Below are positions 22,901-32,771 of a stretch of DNA of 64,000 bases, piece by piece; position 1 is the first letter of the stretch, and every line of letters starts with the position of its first letter. The position numbers were made by a program, and so were the translations under genes. The notes beneath the pieces were generated by a model. That model saw nothing but the letters and a program-made list of their open reading frames with translations. It was not told the origin of the DNA and did no database searches. The stretch is from Pristionchus mayeri (lineage: Eukaryota; Nematoda; Chromadorea; Rhabditida; Neodiplogasteridae): positions 26,955,541-27,019,540 of the forward strand of contig BTRK01000004.1 of the NCBI GenBank assembly GCA_036245805.1, in the 5' to 3' direction.

Positions 22901-23308
22901 GCATGGGATATCATTGGAAGAGAGAAAGGTTCGAAGAAGAGAAGAAGAGGGAGGAAGAGGAGGGGAATACAGGCAACGAGCAATCGATCGATGGATACAA
23001 AGAACTCCATTCGAAGGAGGGAGCACCACAATGGGAAGCGATCACTCTCGAAGCACAGAGACAACAGGAGGTGAGGGAGGAGAGGGGGAGGGAGGGAGGA
23101 GGGAGAGAGGGGAGGGGAGGGGGAGAGGGAAGTGTCCATTCAGGTGATCGATGCAATGAAGGGAGGAATGACACAGAAGAAGAAGGCACTTGCCAGACTA
23201 CTCTCCATCAGGGAATGGAGATTCAGATCTAATCGATCCAACGACTCGGGAATTTCCATTGATTCGAATAGAGAAAATCCCCAGTCATCAGTCTGCTCCA
23301 TCTCATGA
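19943..23308 (+). CDS. Soluble guanylate cyclase subunit (H-NOX + cyclase), start exon not placed
   Basis: Twenty joined exons give 711 residues, missing only about the first 10-15: 19943-20016, 20087-20187, 20239-20336, 20382-20477, 20570-20680, 20874-21038, 21084-21177, 21221-21312, 21360-21489, 21535-21600, 21645-21753, 21798-21891, 22034-22085, 22136-22275, 22316-22471, 22517-22578, 22645-22737, 22789-22928, 22973-23070, 23144-23308. The H-NOX domain keeps the proximal haem histidine (NLNAMHYF) and the YxSxR propionate motif (YFSNR). A PAS-like and coiled-coil linker (LEETSKKMKGCAEELEKRK) follows. In the cyclase both metal aspartates are present (VSDLPDF, LMDSYLVV) but the guanine-site Glu and the catalytic Asn/Arg positions read V, L and Q (YKVVSLMD, DTVLTAKQIG), as in alpha-type half sites. 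It therefore probably needs a partner subunit. In C. elegans such proteins sense oxygen or nitric oxide in neurons. Introns after 20336 and 22275 start with GC. Confidence 0.92.
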
Positions 23309-23565
23309 CCTACCGAATATTGATTGGAGTGAATGTGACGAAGAAGGGTGAATTCATATCAGAAACGAGTCATGTTTGGCAACAGAACTCTCCCAATATT
23401 TGTTCTTTTATTCTTTCTCTAGACAAGCTCTTCTAGTATCTCAGTTGTCTTTGTATCCATCAATTTATCTCTCCCGTTAGCTGCTGCGATTGAGTATTGA
23501 GTATTGAAGGGAGGGATAAATGGATTGAGAATCAGCTGCTATTTCTTTCCTCGCATCAGAGTAGA

Positions 23566-24912
23566 TCACCATGCGATCTTGCCAGGACAGTATTCATCGA
23601 TGAGACTCTGGTAGTACGATTTGAGTTCATCGATATTGAGTTGTCCATCGGATTTGGAGTAGAGATCACATTGACTGGAATGGATAATCGTCTCTCCACT
23701 CTTTCTTCCTTCTCTCACTTGAGCATCTTAATCGCCCCCATCATCTCGTCGTCCTTCTCACTAGAGAGATGGCTGCAATTCACTCTTCATCTATCATATT
23801 TTCCTGTTTATTTCGAAATATTGAAAACAACGAAAACATCCGGTAGTAATTTAGAAAGATGTCACGAACCGATAGGCCTCGTGAGAGTGGTAGGGGTAGA
23901 AGGAGTGGAATCTGGTTAAGATTTTGAAATTACATTTTATGTTCGAGACGGTACCTGATTGCGTAGAGAGCCTCCTCGGGAAGAGTCGATCCATGATTGA
24001 CAAGGACTCGGTACATATACTGAATACGGTAGAAAATTATTGGAAACGGTAGATGGAGAGAGGATACCTCATCGTGTCCCCATGTCATCATCAGCTTCTC
24101 CAGTCCACAATTCGCAGTGTAGATACCGTACTTCGTGCTGGGTGAAGGGACGGAGTGTGAGATACGGTCATTGGCTCACTTGTATCGATCGTCTTTCTGA
24201 TCAGAGCAGAGCTCGAAGCTCTTCAGTCCGTACACAATCGTATCAGATGGAGCGCAACCAACAGCGTATGTGTCCCCTGAGAGATACGGTAGGGGTACTG
24301 TAAGGGAGACGAGTCTTACCAGTGACTGCGAATTGTTCCTCTCCCCACATGGAGAGGACCTTTCCCAGGTCATGGACTAGTCCTGCCAAGTGCATCCACG
24401 GTTTAGAGGGGAAGGCCACTCGGAGACGTTCCGCCGTCTGATACGCGTGCAGCAGATTGGGCTCGTCCACCTGAGTACGGTAGGGGGACGGATTACGGTG
24501 GAGAGGATATGCGAACACACATCCATCATACTACACTCATCGTGCCTATTTAATAGTTGTAAATTGAGAGTAGAACGGACATCAGGATCGCTCTCGTCCA
24601 GAAATCCAGAGAGAAGTTCGAGACATTCCATGATTGTCATATTTGCATGCGTGAATCCTAGCCATTTCTTGTGCTGTACAAATGAGAATTGATTGGTTCC
24701 AGATTAGAGCAGATGCTACCATTCCCTCAACGAAGTCGACTGTCTGTAGAGTGTGCTGCTTCTCGTAGTGCATCTTTACTCTCTTCTGAATTCGATCCTG
24801 AGGATCCTCCTCGTATAGGCGATACCTGAATAACAGTACAAGATATGCTATTGACTGTTGCTTACCGTTTCCCATCAGACTCATAGGAGGGAGGATTGGT
24901 GTCGACCTTCAT
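23566..24912 (-). CDS. MIOX: myo-Inositol oxygenase
   Basis: Ten exons (24912-24866, 24825-24720, 24673-24581, 24470-24320, 24276-24180, 24137-24068, 24019-23955, 23911-23870, 23772-23719, 23674-23566) give 277 residues, close to the 285 of mammalian MIOX. The enzyme cleaves myo-inositol to D-glucuronate with a mixed-valence di-iron centre. The iron ligands are visible in order: LLHAYQTAE, GLVHDLGKV, the GHDEYMY block, RFHSFYPYHSHEAY and the NQCDLYSK Asp. The C-terminus CPGKIAW* matches the family. I start at the MKVDTNPPSYESDG methionine, since the open frame upstream (to 25125) has no in-frame ATG and starts beyond an acceptor-like ctcag; it may be 5' UTR or another exon. Confidence 0.95.
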
Positions 24913-26180
24913 GACGAAATGAGAGGAGGACAGTGATAGGAGCCTCACTCCGCCCCTCTTCCCTTCCCCGTCCACTACAACTTGTTTCACCACGGTACAT
25001 TGACCGTACCCGAAGGTAGAGAGGAACAAACCCCATTCATTCTTTTGATCCTTTACGACCCATCGAGAATCGTGAATGGAGTTTGAAGAAGAAGGAAGGA
25101 GGCAAAGATGTACCCTGAGATACACGTGAGTGCACTCGGATAGGGCAACTGTCTACCCAGTCTAACCATTTAAAGTATGAACTAATATTAAGAGAAAAAA
25201 TATGAAAGCATGCATTATATATACAATCTGATTCTTAAGGACTTTTTTCCGAATTCATAATAATTATAAGCGAAGATATAATAAAAGTAAAATGTAACAT
25301 CATTTTACGGAATATTTACACTAATTCGATATAGTTACAGTAAACTCCTACAGTAATTTCAGAACTCATCCCACATTTTAATTTATTACTGTACTTACGC
25401 AAATTGATCTTTCAAGTTTCTTTCTGACTTGTTTCCTTTATAGTTTCATTGTTCATATTCTCTCTATATTTTTCCACATTCTGTTCGATGTTTCAGTGTT
25501 TCTTATCCTCAATGTACTTGCTCTTCAATTTGGACTCTGGGATGGTTTAGAAACGAGCGAAAAGTGAGAGTTGCGTGAGGAGTGAAGAGAGAGAGCCCCT
25601 TCGTATGTAATAAATTATAAGTGTACCTCTTTTCTCTGGGTCATCAGGGTGTTTCAATCCAGTTCCCATCCATATCCCTTCTTTTTCATCGTCTCCAGAT
25701 GTCTTCTACATGTGTCAAGCCCATTTCTTCCTTCATCTTTCTTTCCTTCATTCTCATTCTCATTCCTACCAAATGTTCTTCACCCCATCGTAGATATAGA
25801 TCTGCTTCCTTTATTGCTTGACAAGTTCTTTCCTCCCAATCGTTCCATTCCCTCCGCTCGTCCATTCTTTCTTCCCTCTATTACATCACGCAGGGTTGAT
25901 TTCGGAAGAGGAAGACGAGAGGCATCATTTCACTTCCTCTCACCACCATTTCTTATCAACCACATCTGAATTTTCCCTTCGATCACTCCACTCTTTTTCC
26001 CTCCCCTCCCAATCATTCCTCTGAGCGCAATTGACCAGTTTCCTCATTCGTCCGTTCCGATCAAGTCGTCATAAACATGTGTCCCTTCTTTATACTCTTT
26101 CGTCTCGATATTTGGTGACGCGTCCGCCTCAGAAATTCTCAGAAATGTGTCCGTCACCAGCGGTCAGAGGGAGGCTGGCA
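24913..26180. other. Gene-poor spacer
   Basis: 25130-25600 is AT-rich with no exon. 25620-26060 is pyrimidine-rich; its open frames are low complexity without splice support. I call no gene. Confidence 0.5.
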
Positions 26181-26184
26181 AAGG

Positions 26185-26262
26185 ACGCTGGGCAGCGGCG
26201 GGGATCGAACCCGCGACCTCGGGATAGCGAGACAAGCACGCTCACCACTCGGCCACGAGATA
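26185..26262 (-). repeat. tRNA-derived element (pseudo-tRNA or SINE head)
   Basis: Read on the minus strand this has a perfect A box TGGCCGAGTGG (26255-26245) and B box GGTTCGATCCC (26211-26201), with a perfect 5-bp T stem (GCGGG/CCCGC). The acceptor stem does not pair (TATCTCG against CGCTGCC), so it is not a functional tRNA. It fits a tRNA-derived SINE or pseudogene. Confidence 0.75.
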
Positions 26263-26449
26263 CCTCCTTTCTTTCGTGATTAAGTAGAGGCGAGGGAGGG
26301 GCGCGTGTTCAACGGGGGGACGGGAGAGCGGGGAAGAAGGAAGGGAAGCTGGCGGGTGCGCGTTCGAAGGGAGGATGTGGGGAGGTGAGAGCATGAACGG
26401 AGGTGATAGGGGAGAAGGTAGACAACGTTATAAGGGATTTACGGTTAGC

Positions 26450-27170
26450 GCATTATAATTTCGAATAAACTTAGAAATCCGAAGGCAAGTGAGAGGGAGA
26501 GCGGAGGTGAAATGGATAGCGGATGCGAGAAGGGAGGGAGGGGAGGTGGGAGAGCGGAGGTGAGATAATCAAATGAGGGAATGACGGATTCATTTCGAAT
26601 AAACTTAGTAATCCGAAGGCAAGTGAGAGGGAGAGCGGAGGTGAAATGGATAGCGGATGCGAGAAGGGAGGGGGAGAGGGAGCGAGGGGAGGTGGGAGAG
26701 CGGAGGAGAGATAATCAAATGAGGGAATGACGGATTCATTTCGAATAAACTTAGAAATCCGAAGGCAAGTGAGAGGGAGAGCGGAGGTAAAATGGATAGC
26801 GGAGGCGAGAAGGGAGGGAGGGGAGGTGGGCGAGCGGAGGTGAGATAATCAAATGAGGGAATGACGGATTCATTTCGAATAAACTTAGTAATCCGAAGGC
26901 AAGTGAGAGGGAGAGCGGAGGTGAAATGGATAGCGGAGGAGAGAGGGGAGGGGAGGTGGTGAGCGGAGGTGAGATAATCAAATGAGGGAATGACGGATTC
27001 ATTTTGAATAAACTTAGTAATCCGAAGGCAAGTGAGAGGGAGAGCGGAGATAAAACGGATAGCGAGTGAAGGGGGGGGGAGAGGGAGGGGAGGTGGGAGA
27101 GCGGAGGTGAGATAATCTAATGAGGGAATGACTGGTAGCGTATCAATTCGAACAACTTAGAAACCTGGAG
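26450..27170. repeat. Satellite array, about 134 bp units
   Basis: The phrase tttcgaataaacttag recurs at 26459, 26593, 26739, 26873, 27003 and, degenerate, near 27143, giving periods of 134, 146, 134, 130 and 140 bp. Each unit continues with ccgaaggcaagtgagaggga, a GA-rich variable stretch and ataatcaaatgagggaatga. Length changes lie in the GA-rich part. Confidence 0.92.
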
Positions 27171-27240
27171 GGAGGTGAGAGGGGCAGCGAGGAGAGAACG
27201 GAAGGGAAGGTGAGAGGTATTTTCAGAACAATTTCGTCCC

Positions 27241-27263
27241 GGCTCGCCGCGCAGCGGCGAGCC
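27241..27263. repeat. Perfect GC-rich hairpin
   Basis: GGCTCGCCGC and GCGGCGAGCC are separated by 3 bases (GCA). It sits just beyond the satellite array. There is no U tract that would make it a terminator-like signal, and it is more likely part of a repeat edge. Confidence 0.75.
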
Positions 27264-27964
27264 CTGACTGAACTTGGTTCAAAGGCGAACTCCCGTCCCG
27301 CCTTCGGCCTAGCGTCCGCCTAGCGTCGGGGTTACCAGAACGGTTTGACGGGTTAGCTGGTAGTCGAATAAGCTTGGGAATATCAGAATTTAGTGAAAAT
27401 GGGAGATCGTTTTTACGTTGACTGGAGCGCAGGAGGGACTGTTTTATGTGTGAATAACGGGTAGCGTATTTTTCTGAACAACTTGATTAACGCGTTGTTC
27501 AGAATTAAAAATCTTTTCACATGGTCGATTTTAAAGGAGGTAAACTTAGTTAACTAGTTCCTTTCTCTCTTTCGCCCAATCCACTCCTTCCATCTTCTTA
27601 TCTTTTATCGCTTCCCTTGATTACTAGCTTCATCTCACATTTCCCTCTTCTGTAACTGGGAGTCTCTTATGGTTTCCTAGAGACGGCCGTCACATCTGAG
27701 ATATCCCCCCTTCCCACACCTTGAAAGAGACCCTTTATTATCCAGTCGGATCTATTCTCTCCACATAATCTCTGTCTCTTTTTGTCCGTTACTCATCATA
27801 TTCGATTGATTCACTCATTTCTCCTTCTTTCTTCAATGCTTCTTCGCTTTGCTTCACTGTTTACGTTTCTCACTCCGTTCCTTGTTCTCTTTTTCTCTCC
27901 CATAATCGTCCAATCTTTTATTTCTTCTTCCAATCTTACCCTTTATTGTAGATTCCCGCTCACA
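27264..27964. other. Intergenic, no gene seen
   Basis: Mixed sequence changing from repeat edge to pyrimidine-rich DNA upstream of the next gene. Nothing else is recognisable. Confidence 0.4.
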
Positions 27965-28933
27965 ATGGTTCTACACAAAAATCTGAAGAAGCTAAAAAGA
28001 TCGATTAGCGAAAAGTTTCTTGGCAAAACAACCAAGTGAGTGAAGTAGCTTGTGATTGCGATATTTAGAGGAATGAATTCTCCAGTTTCTAATGGATTAA
28101 TTGCAGAGAGGAGGAAGAAGTGAAACAGCCATCTCTGGATGAGTCGTTGGATAAAGATCCGTATAAGGTAATTATCACTCTCCCTTTCTATCCATGTAAT
28201 CAGAGTCTCTTCACTCCTTTCCCTTTCGTTGCTACGTCACAGTCAGCCTTTGATCTCTCTTATCGTACTGATGGTTCGCAACTCCCAGATGACTCACGAC
28301 TAAGGAATGGATTGGTTTAGAATGAGTGTGTACAGCAGAACCCTCCTACCCATAATCAGCCCCCATCCCTTAGTCATGGAAGCACGAGAGATGTAATTGT
28401 CAGCTGTAGTAACTCGATCGAGGAGAAGCAGACAGGTTCATTCTATCAAATCCCCCTTGCTTTCATGATCCCAGAGACGAAAGCAGAAGAAGGTAGAGTA
28501 GTCAGCCATTACGATGATTACAATCTAGAACGTCCCCACTCGCACCCTTGTACACTCCTCACTTGCATCAAAACAAAAAAAAACTGAACAAGGTTGAGAC
28601 TCGCATATTGACACACCCAACATAATCGGATTACTGTATCTAGCGATCGACTGGATGTAGATGTTGTGTGGAGGGGGGAGGTCACAAGGGAATACGAGAT
28701 GGGCGCGATGGTTGACTCTCTTTCTCTTGCAGGAGATGCTCCGTCTGAATTCGGACAACGTCTCTCACTTGGTGCTGCACGGGTCGTCCCTCCGTCAGCT
28801 GCATTCTCTACACGATATCTCCCTCTACTCCCCCTCTCACAAATCATCCAACTCATCTTCTCTCTCTGCCGATTCCTCCGCCTCCTCCCAATCACCCACT
28901 TCACCCACCAAGTCCACTGTCACATTCTCATAG
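27965..28933 (+). CDS. Unknown basic, serine-rich protein (model uncertain)
   Basis: Likely exons are 27965-28035, 28107-28167, 28336-28435, 28475-28492 and about 28732-28933. The start MVLHKNLKKLKRSISEKFLG is strongly basic and helical, followed by an acidic stretch and DESLDKDPYK. The last exon, ending at 28933, is Ser-rich (SLRQLHSLHDISLYS; SSNSSSLSADSSASS). The first three exons agree in phase, but the frame I prefer for the last exon does not follow from the 18-base exon, so an exon is missing or misplaced; the other frame runs on to about 29000. I do not recognise the protein and see no membrane segment. Confidence 0.4.
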
Positions 28934-29658
28934 CCTTGCCTTCCCCTCCCCTCCTAGTGAAACATACGAGTCCCGGTTATGAGCTTTATCCCACCTTGTG
29001 ATAAGTATTCATAGTCACTGAGTAGATTATTCCTCATTGGTAATATAGCTATTCTTTATTGTTGCCTTGGATGCGAGTGCATCTACGTATTCTATCGATT
29101 CATAATTGTTTATTTGATAGTGATGAATGGAATGAATGTACAGACGAGAGTCCCTCCCAACTCACAATACTGTTATTGAGGGCAGGAATGTATTTCGTTC
29201 TCGAAGAGGAGTGAATAGAAGGTTTTGATCGGATTAACCTACCCTGAGACCTAGTGATTCAGCCCTCACCCTGAAGGTGAATCTCACTAATCTCTTTCCC
29301 CTTTTCTCCGATCACATGGGACTCAGTCCTCTCTCTCTCTCTCCCTTCTTCTCTTCTCCCTTGGAGACAGTTCTCATCTGAGCCACTGCCATTCATCGCC
29401 GCATTGGCTAAGCAATTACGAGATTTCGAGGGAGAGGCGTCACTCTCTTTTTATGCTCATTCTCTCACGAGGTTTCTTCTTCTCCTTCTTTCTCCCTCCA
29501 TTTCCTTCCCTAACTCGTGCCATCAATCAATTGAATCTCCTCTATCGTATTTGCATATCAACTATTGGGAAGGGATTATCATTCTCCTCTCTCTCCATTT
29601 TCATTCATTTTCATTCTCCCTCTCGGTTCCTTTTCATCGTCCATTCCAGTCTCTCGAG
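28934..29658. promoter_or_regulatory. Intergenic region upstream of the LIM gene
   Basis: No exon is seen. 29450-29650 is pyrimidine-rich with open frames of low complexity. The start codon of the LIM gene at 29659 follows shortly after a possible ttccag acceptor at 29644-29649, which could be a trans-splice site. Confidence 0.4.
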
Positions 29659-30077
29659 ATGCCCAACTGTCCGCGATGCACCAAACCTGTCTACTTCGGT
29701 AATCATATCCTCCCCTCCCTCCCTCCTTGAAGTTGATCTCTCCCTTTCAGCTGAGCGAGTGACGTCGATCGGATCGGATTGGCATCGTCCTTGTCTCAGA
29801 TGCGAGAACGAGGCGTGCAAGAAGACTCTCGCAGCTGGATCTCACTCTGAGGTACTCTCCCCCTCTCCCCCCCTCCCCCTCTCCTCCCCCCTCCCTCTCC
29901 CCTCTGGTTGCAGCACGATGGTAAGCCGTACTGCAATCGTTGCTACGGAGCTCTCTTCGGTCCTCGTGGATATGGTCACGGCGGGGTATGGTGAATGTCC
30001 ACTCTACATCTCACCTCATACCCTTCTTTCAGGTCGAATCCCATACTTTCCATGCAGGGCACACCGGTACGGTCTGA
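29659..30077 (+). CDS. exc-9: CRIP-type single LIM domain protein, EXC-9-like
   Basis: Four exons (29659-29698, 29751-29851, 29914-29985, 30033-30077) give 85 residues. The LIM zinc ligands appear in order: CPRC, then HRPC and C (RCENEAC) and the YCNRCY block. The tail [13 protein letters not shown] and [10 protein letters not shown] is characteristic of the cysteine-rich intestinal protein family and of C. elegans EXC-9, which acts in the cytoplasm to keep the excretory canal lumen narrow. Length (77-85) is normal for the family. The gene is compact with introns of 47-62 bp. Confidence 0.9.
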
Positions 30078-30503
30078 TCTTCGTGTCCCCACAAGACTCA
30101 TCGTTCACTATACGTATACTGAAGAATCTACAGTAATCCCAACCTCCATCCGCATTCCAATCCACTCAGGAGTCTACCCCCGATAGAGTAGTACCATCTT
30201 CTACCCCTTTTCCCTCTTTGCTGCGTGGTGAAACCGACCATCTTTCAACTATAAACTTTTCCTTCCTCCACCATCGATCGATTCTGTGTACATACTGTAG
30301 CTGATAAAGATGCTTATTTACACGCGAACAAGGTCTACACAATAATAATATTCCCCCAAATTGTTATTGATAGGCGAGCATACTACGTTTCTCAATTCAT
30401 AATTGGGAGACTCACTTTGAAAGTATTAGGATGGTCTACTTTGCATGTCTCTCTCCCTCTCCCTCTGGTCCTTCTCCCTTCATTCTTGGTATTTCCCTCT
30501 GTG
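30078..30503. promoter_or_regulatory. Intergenic region
   Basis: No exon is seen. An in-frame ATG at 30417 would add 29 hydrophobic residues to the next protein, but the stretch is pyrimidine-rich and more like an outron. Confidence 0.4.
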
Positions 30504-32082
30504 ATGGATGGTGGGAAGAGTGAGGATGACCATCTGAGTGTCGATGTTTCTCTCTCTCCCAATCAAGAGAGAGACCATTCCAAGAATATGGTACGCTAAT
30601 TATTACTCTCATGAGAAAGACTCTATTTCAGAAGTTAAAGGGCAAACGCGGTGATGAGAATCAAAGGCATGACGGTTACTGTATCCCATGATCATCGATC
30701 CCTTTCAGAGGATTGGACGCTCACGTGTGGAAGAGAGTGGATAAAGGCAAAGTTGTTTACCCTGATGAGGAATCGATAGAAGAGCCGAAGGGTGAGACTG
30801 TGAGAAGGAAGACCGAGAAGGTAGATGAACAGAACCATTCCATGTACAGTATCCCTTGAGGTGAAACGTCGTGATGAAGTAGTTCCTCGTCTGAGAGAAA
30901 TCGAGAATGAGATGAGAGAGAATACGAAAGTAGAGAAGAAGAGAGTGAAGAAAGAGCCTAAACCTCGTCTCGCTTCCCCTCTACGGTACTCAGTTGGAGA
31001 TGGGTGGAGATGGATGAGGGATGATTGCAGGAGAGGATCGTCTGTCTCCACTTCTTCCTCTGATTCACTCTCTTCGATACTCGGCCACTCACTCACTATG
31101 ACTTCTTCCTCGGGTACTCTCTACTCTTTGATTCCATCTAAAGTGATCTATCAATGACTCCTTTGAGGGAGTGGCAACTTCACGGGAATCACATCGACCA
31201 GTCCAACCGATGCTCCTTCCCCCAATCCTTCCCTTATATCTCTCGATCCTTTTGGGAAGTAAGGAAGAAGGGGCAGATTGATTAGGAAGTGTGCTCTCGA
31301 TTTAGGGAGAAGAAATGCAATTGTGCCCATAAACCGACTACGAATATCTCGCAAGCAGTATCGGTCGATACTTCACTCAACTCTTCTACGGCAGATCAAT
31401 CGACGGACACTCCGAACAAGGTGAACTAGAGTGCACTCACATCTATTTCATATTAGAGTATGTAGTAGATGTAGTGGATGGCATCATGAAGTTCTCTCGT
31501 CTCTCCCGCTTCCCTCGTTTCGTTTATCGTTGATCCTCTTGCACGAGGGGATAATGGGGAGGAGAGTCATTGCAGCCCCTCTCTTCTTCTCCTTCTGCCC
31601 ATTCTTCCATCTCTCAACAATCGACGGGCATTCCTCAGTCCTTCACAGATCTCTGTCGATCAGAGTACGACAGTGATGCTGCTCCCGCCAATGAGTGAGT
31701 CTCCCCTCCTCCTCCCTCTCTCTCTCCCTCTCTTAGTGGTCGAAGCTACTCCTCCTTCGCTTCTTGCAACGAAGCTCCAGTCGATGATCTCTCTTGGTAT
31801 ACGGTAGATCTACCGAAAAATCGATCGAGAGGGAAGAGAACATCCAGAAGAAAGAGAAAGATGAAGAGTATGAGACCGCCCATCGATATCCGATCGGTTC
31901 GCCATTCTCCTCAGGAGGATACGATAAATCCTGCTAAGGTAATCTTTTTTCTCACCACCGTACTCTCAGGCATACCGTACTCTCAGGCATGGGCAGTGAT
32001 CATCCTCATGGCTATCGCTGTTCTCGCATATCGATATTCTCTCCCAATGTGCCACGGGAAGGGACATCACCATCACCACTGA
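30504..32082 (+). CDS. Unknown tail-anchored membrane protein
   Basis: Ten exons with agreeing phases (30504-30590, 30632-30674, 30711-30820, 30861-30985, 31031-31113, 31168-31258, 31306-31420, 31639-31694, 31737-31938, 31987-32082) give 335 residues. The protein is hydrophilic and charged (LDAHVWKRVDKGKVVYPDEE; a Lys/Glu-rich predicted coiled stretch VEKKRVKKEPKP), then Ser/Thr-rich, then basic (SRGKRTSRRKRK). The only membrane segment is AWAVIILMAIAVLAYRY, 14 residues from the end. The tail is PMCHGKGHHHHH. This topology suggests insertion after translation with the bulk in the cytoplasm or nucleoplasm, such as at the ER or nuclear envelope, but I find no LEM, KASH or SNARE motif I trust. 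Three acceptors are tgag or agag. Confidence 0.6.
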
Positions 32083-32771
32083 TCTCCTCTCTATCCATCC
32101 ATTCGTCGTTCCTGTCTGAGTCTCTCTGTCGATAACACTTTTATCTACTCCCTGTTCGATGCAGCCCGTCACAAAGCAAGTTCCATGAAGAAAAGAAAAT
32201 TAGAATGTAAATATTAACCAATTTAGAACAGAAGGCAATGGAATATTTATCTACTCTGAATATATATCTTATTTACAATTCATACTAGGAATTAAGAAAA
32301 TCTGTGATTGTATGAGAATGAAAAGGTTTGGGATTCTATCACAGAGAAGAAACTTAGTAATAAAAATATAAACAATGACGAACCCGCCTTGGATAATGTG
32401 GTTCAAACTAGTGATAAATGAGTAATCAATGTGATCGTACCACTCTGTATCTATGGATATTCCAATGAAAGTCGCTGGAATAAATATAGAACTGAAAGGA
32501 ATCAGGAAGATGAACTAGAAATGGACGGACGTGACTAGGAACTAGGAACTAGAAAGTAGAGCTGACCCTCACAAAGGGAAGAACCGTCGAGTGAAATGAG
32601 CAAACGGTGAGAATTGTATTGACGTCCTCTTTCCATGGCCGTCCCTATTCCCTCGCGCATAATTGTGTTCTAAGGACGAGATTGGAATGGGAAGAGGACA
32701 GACAATGCCTAGAAAGAGAATGGACAGATGAGAGAAGTGAGTCGAAATGGGTAAATGGATGTGATCAGAAG
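32083..32771. other. Convergent 3' spacer
   Basis: This lies between the tail-anchored gene and the 3' end of the DNAJB12/14 gene. It is AT-rich in the first half. No gene or structured RNA is seen. Confidence 0.45.

Noticed and set aside
25620..26060. Phe/Ser/Pro-rich frames on the plus strand
   Set aside because: Low-complexity pyrimidine-rich DNA yields such frames throughout the window; no splice-consistent gene results.
26161..26262. Functional tRNA gene
   Set aside because: The acceptor stem does not pair even though the A and B boxes are perfect.
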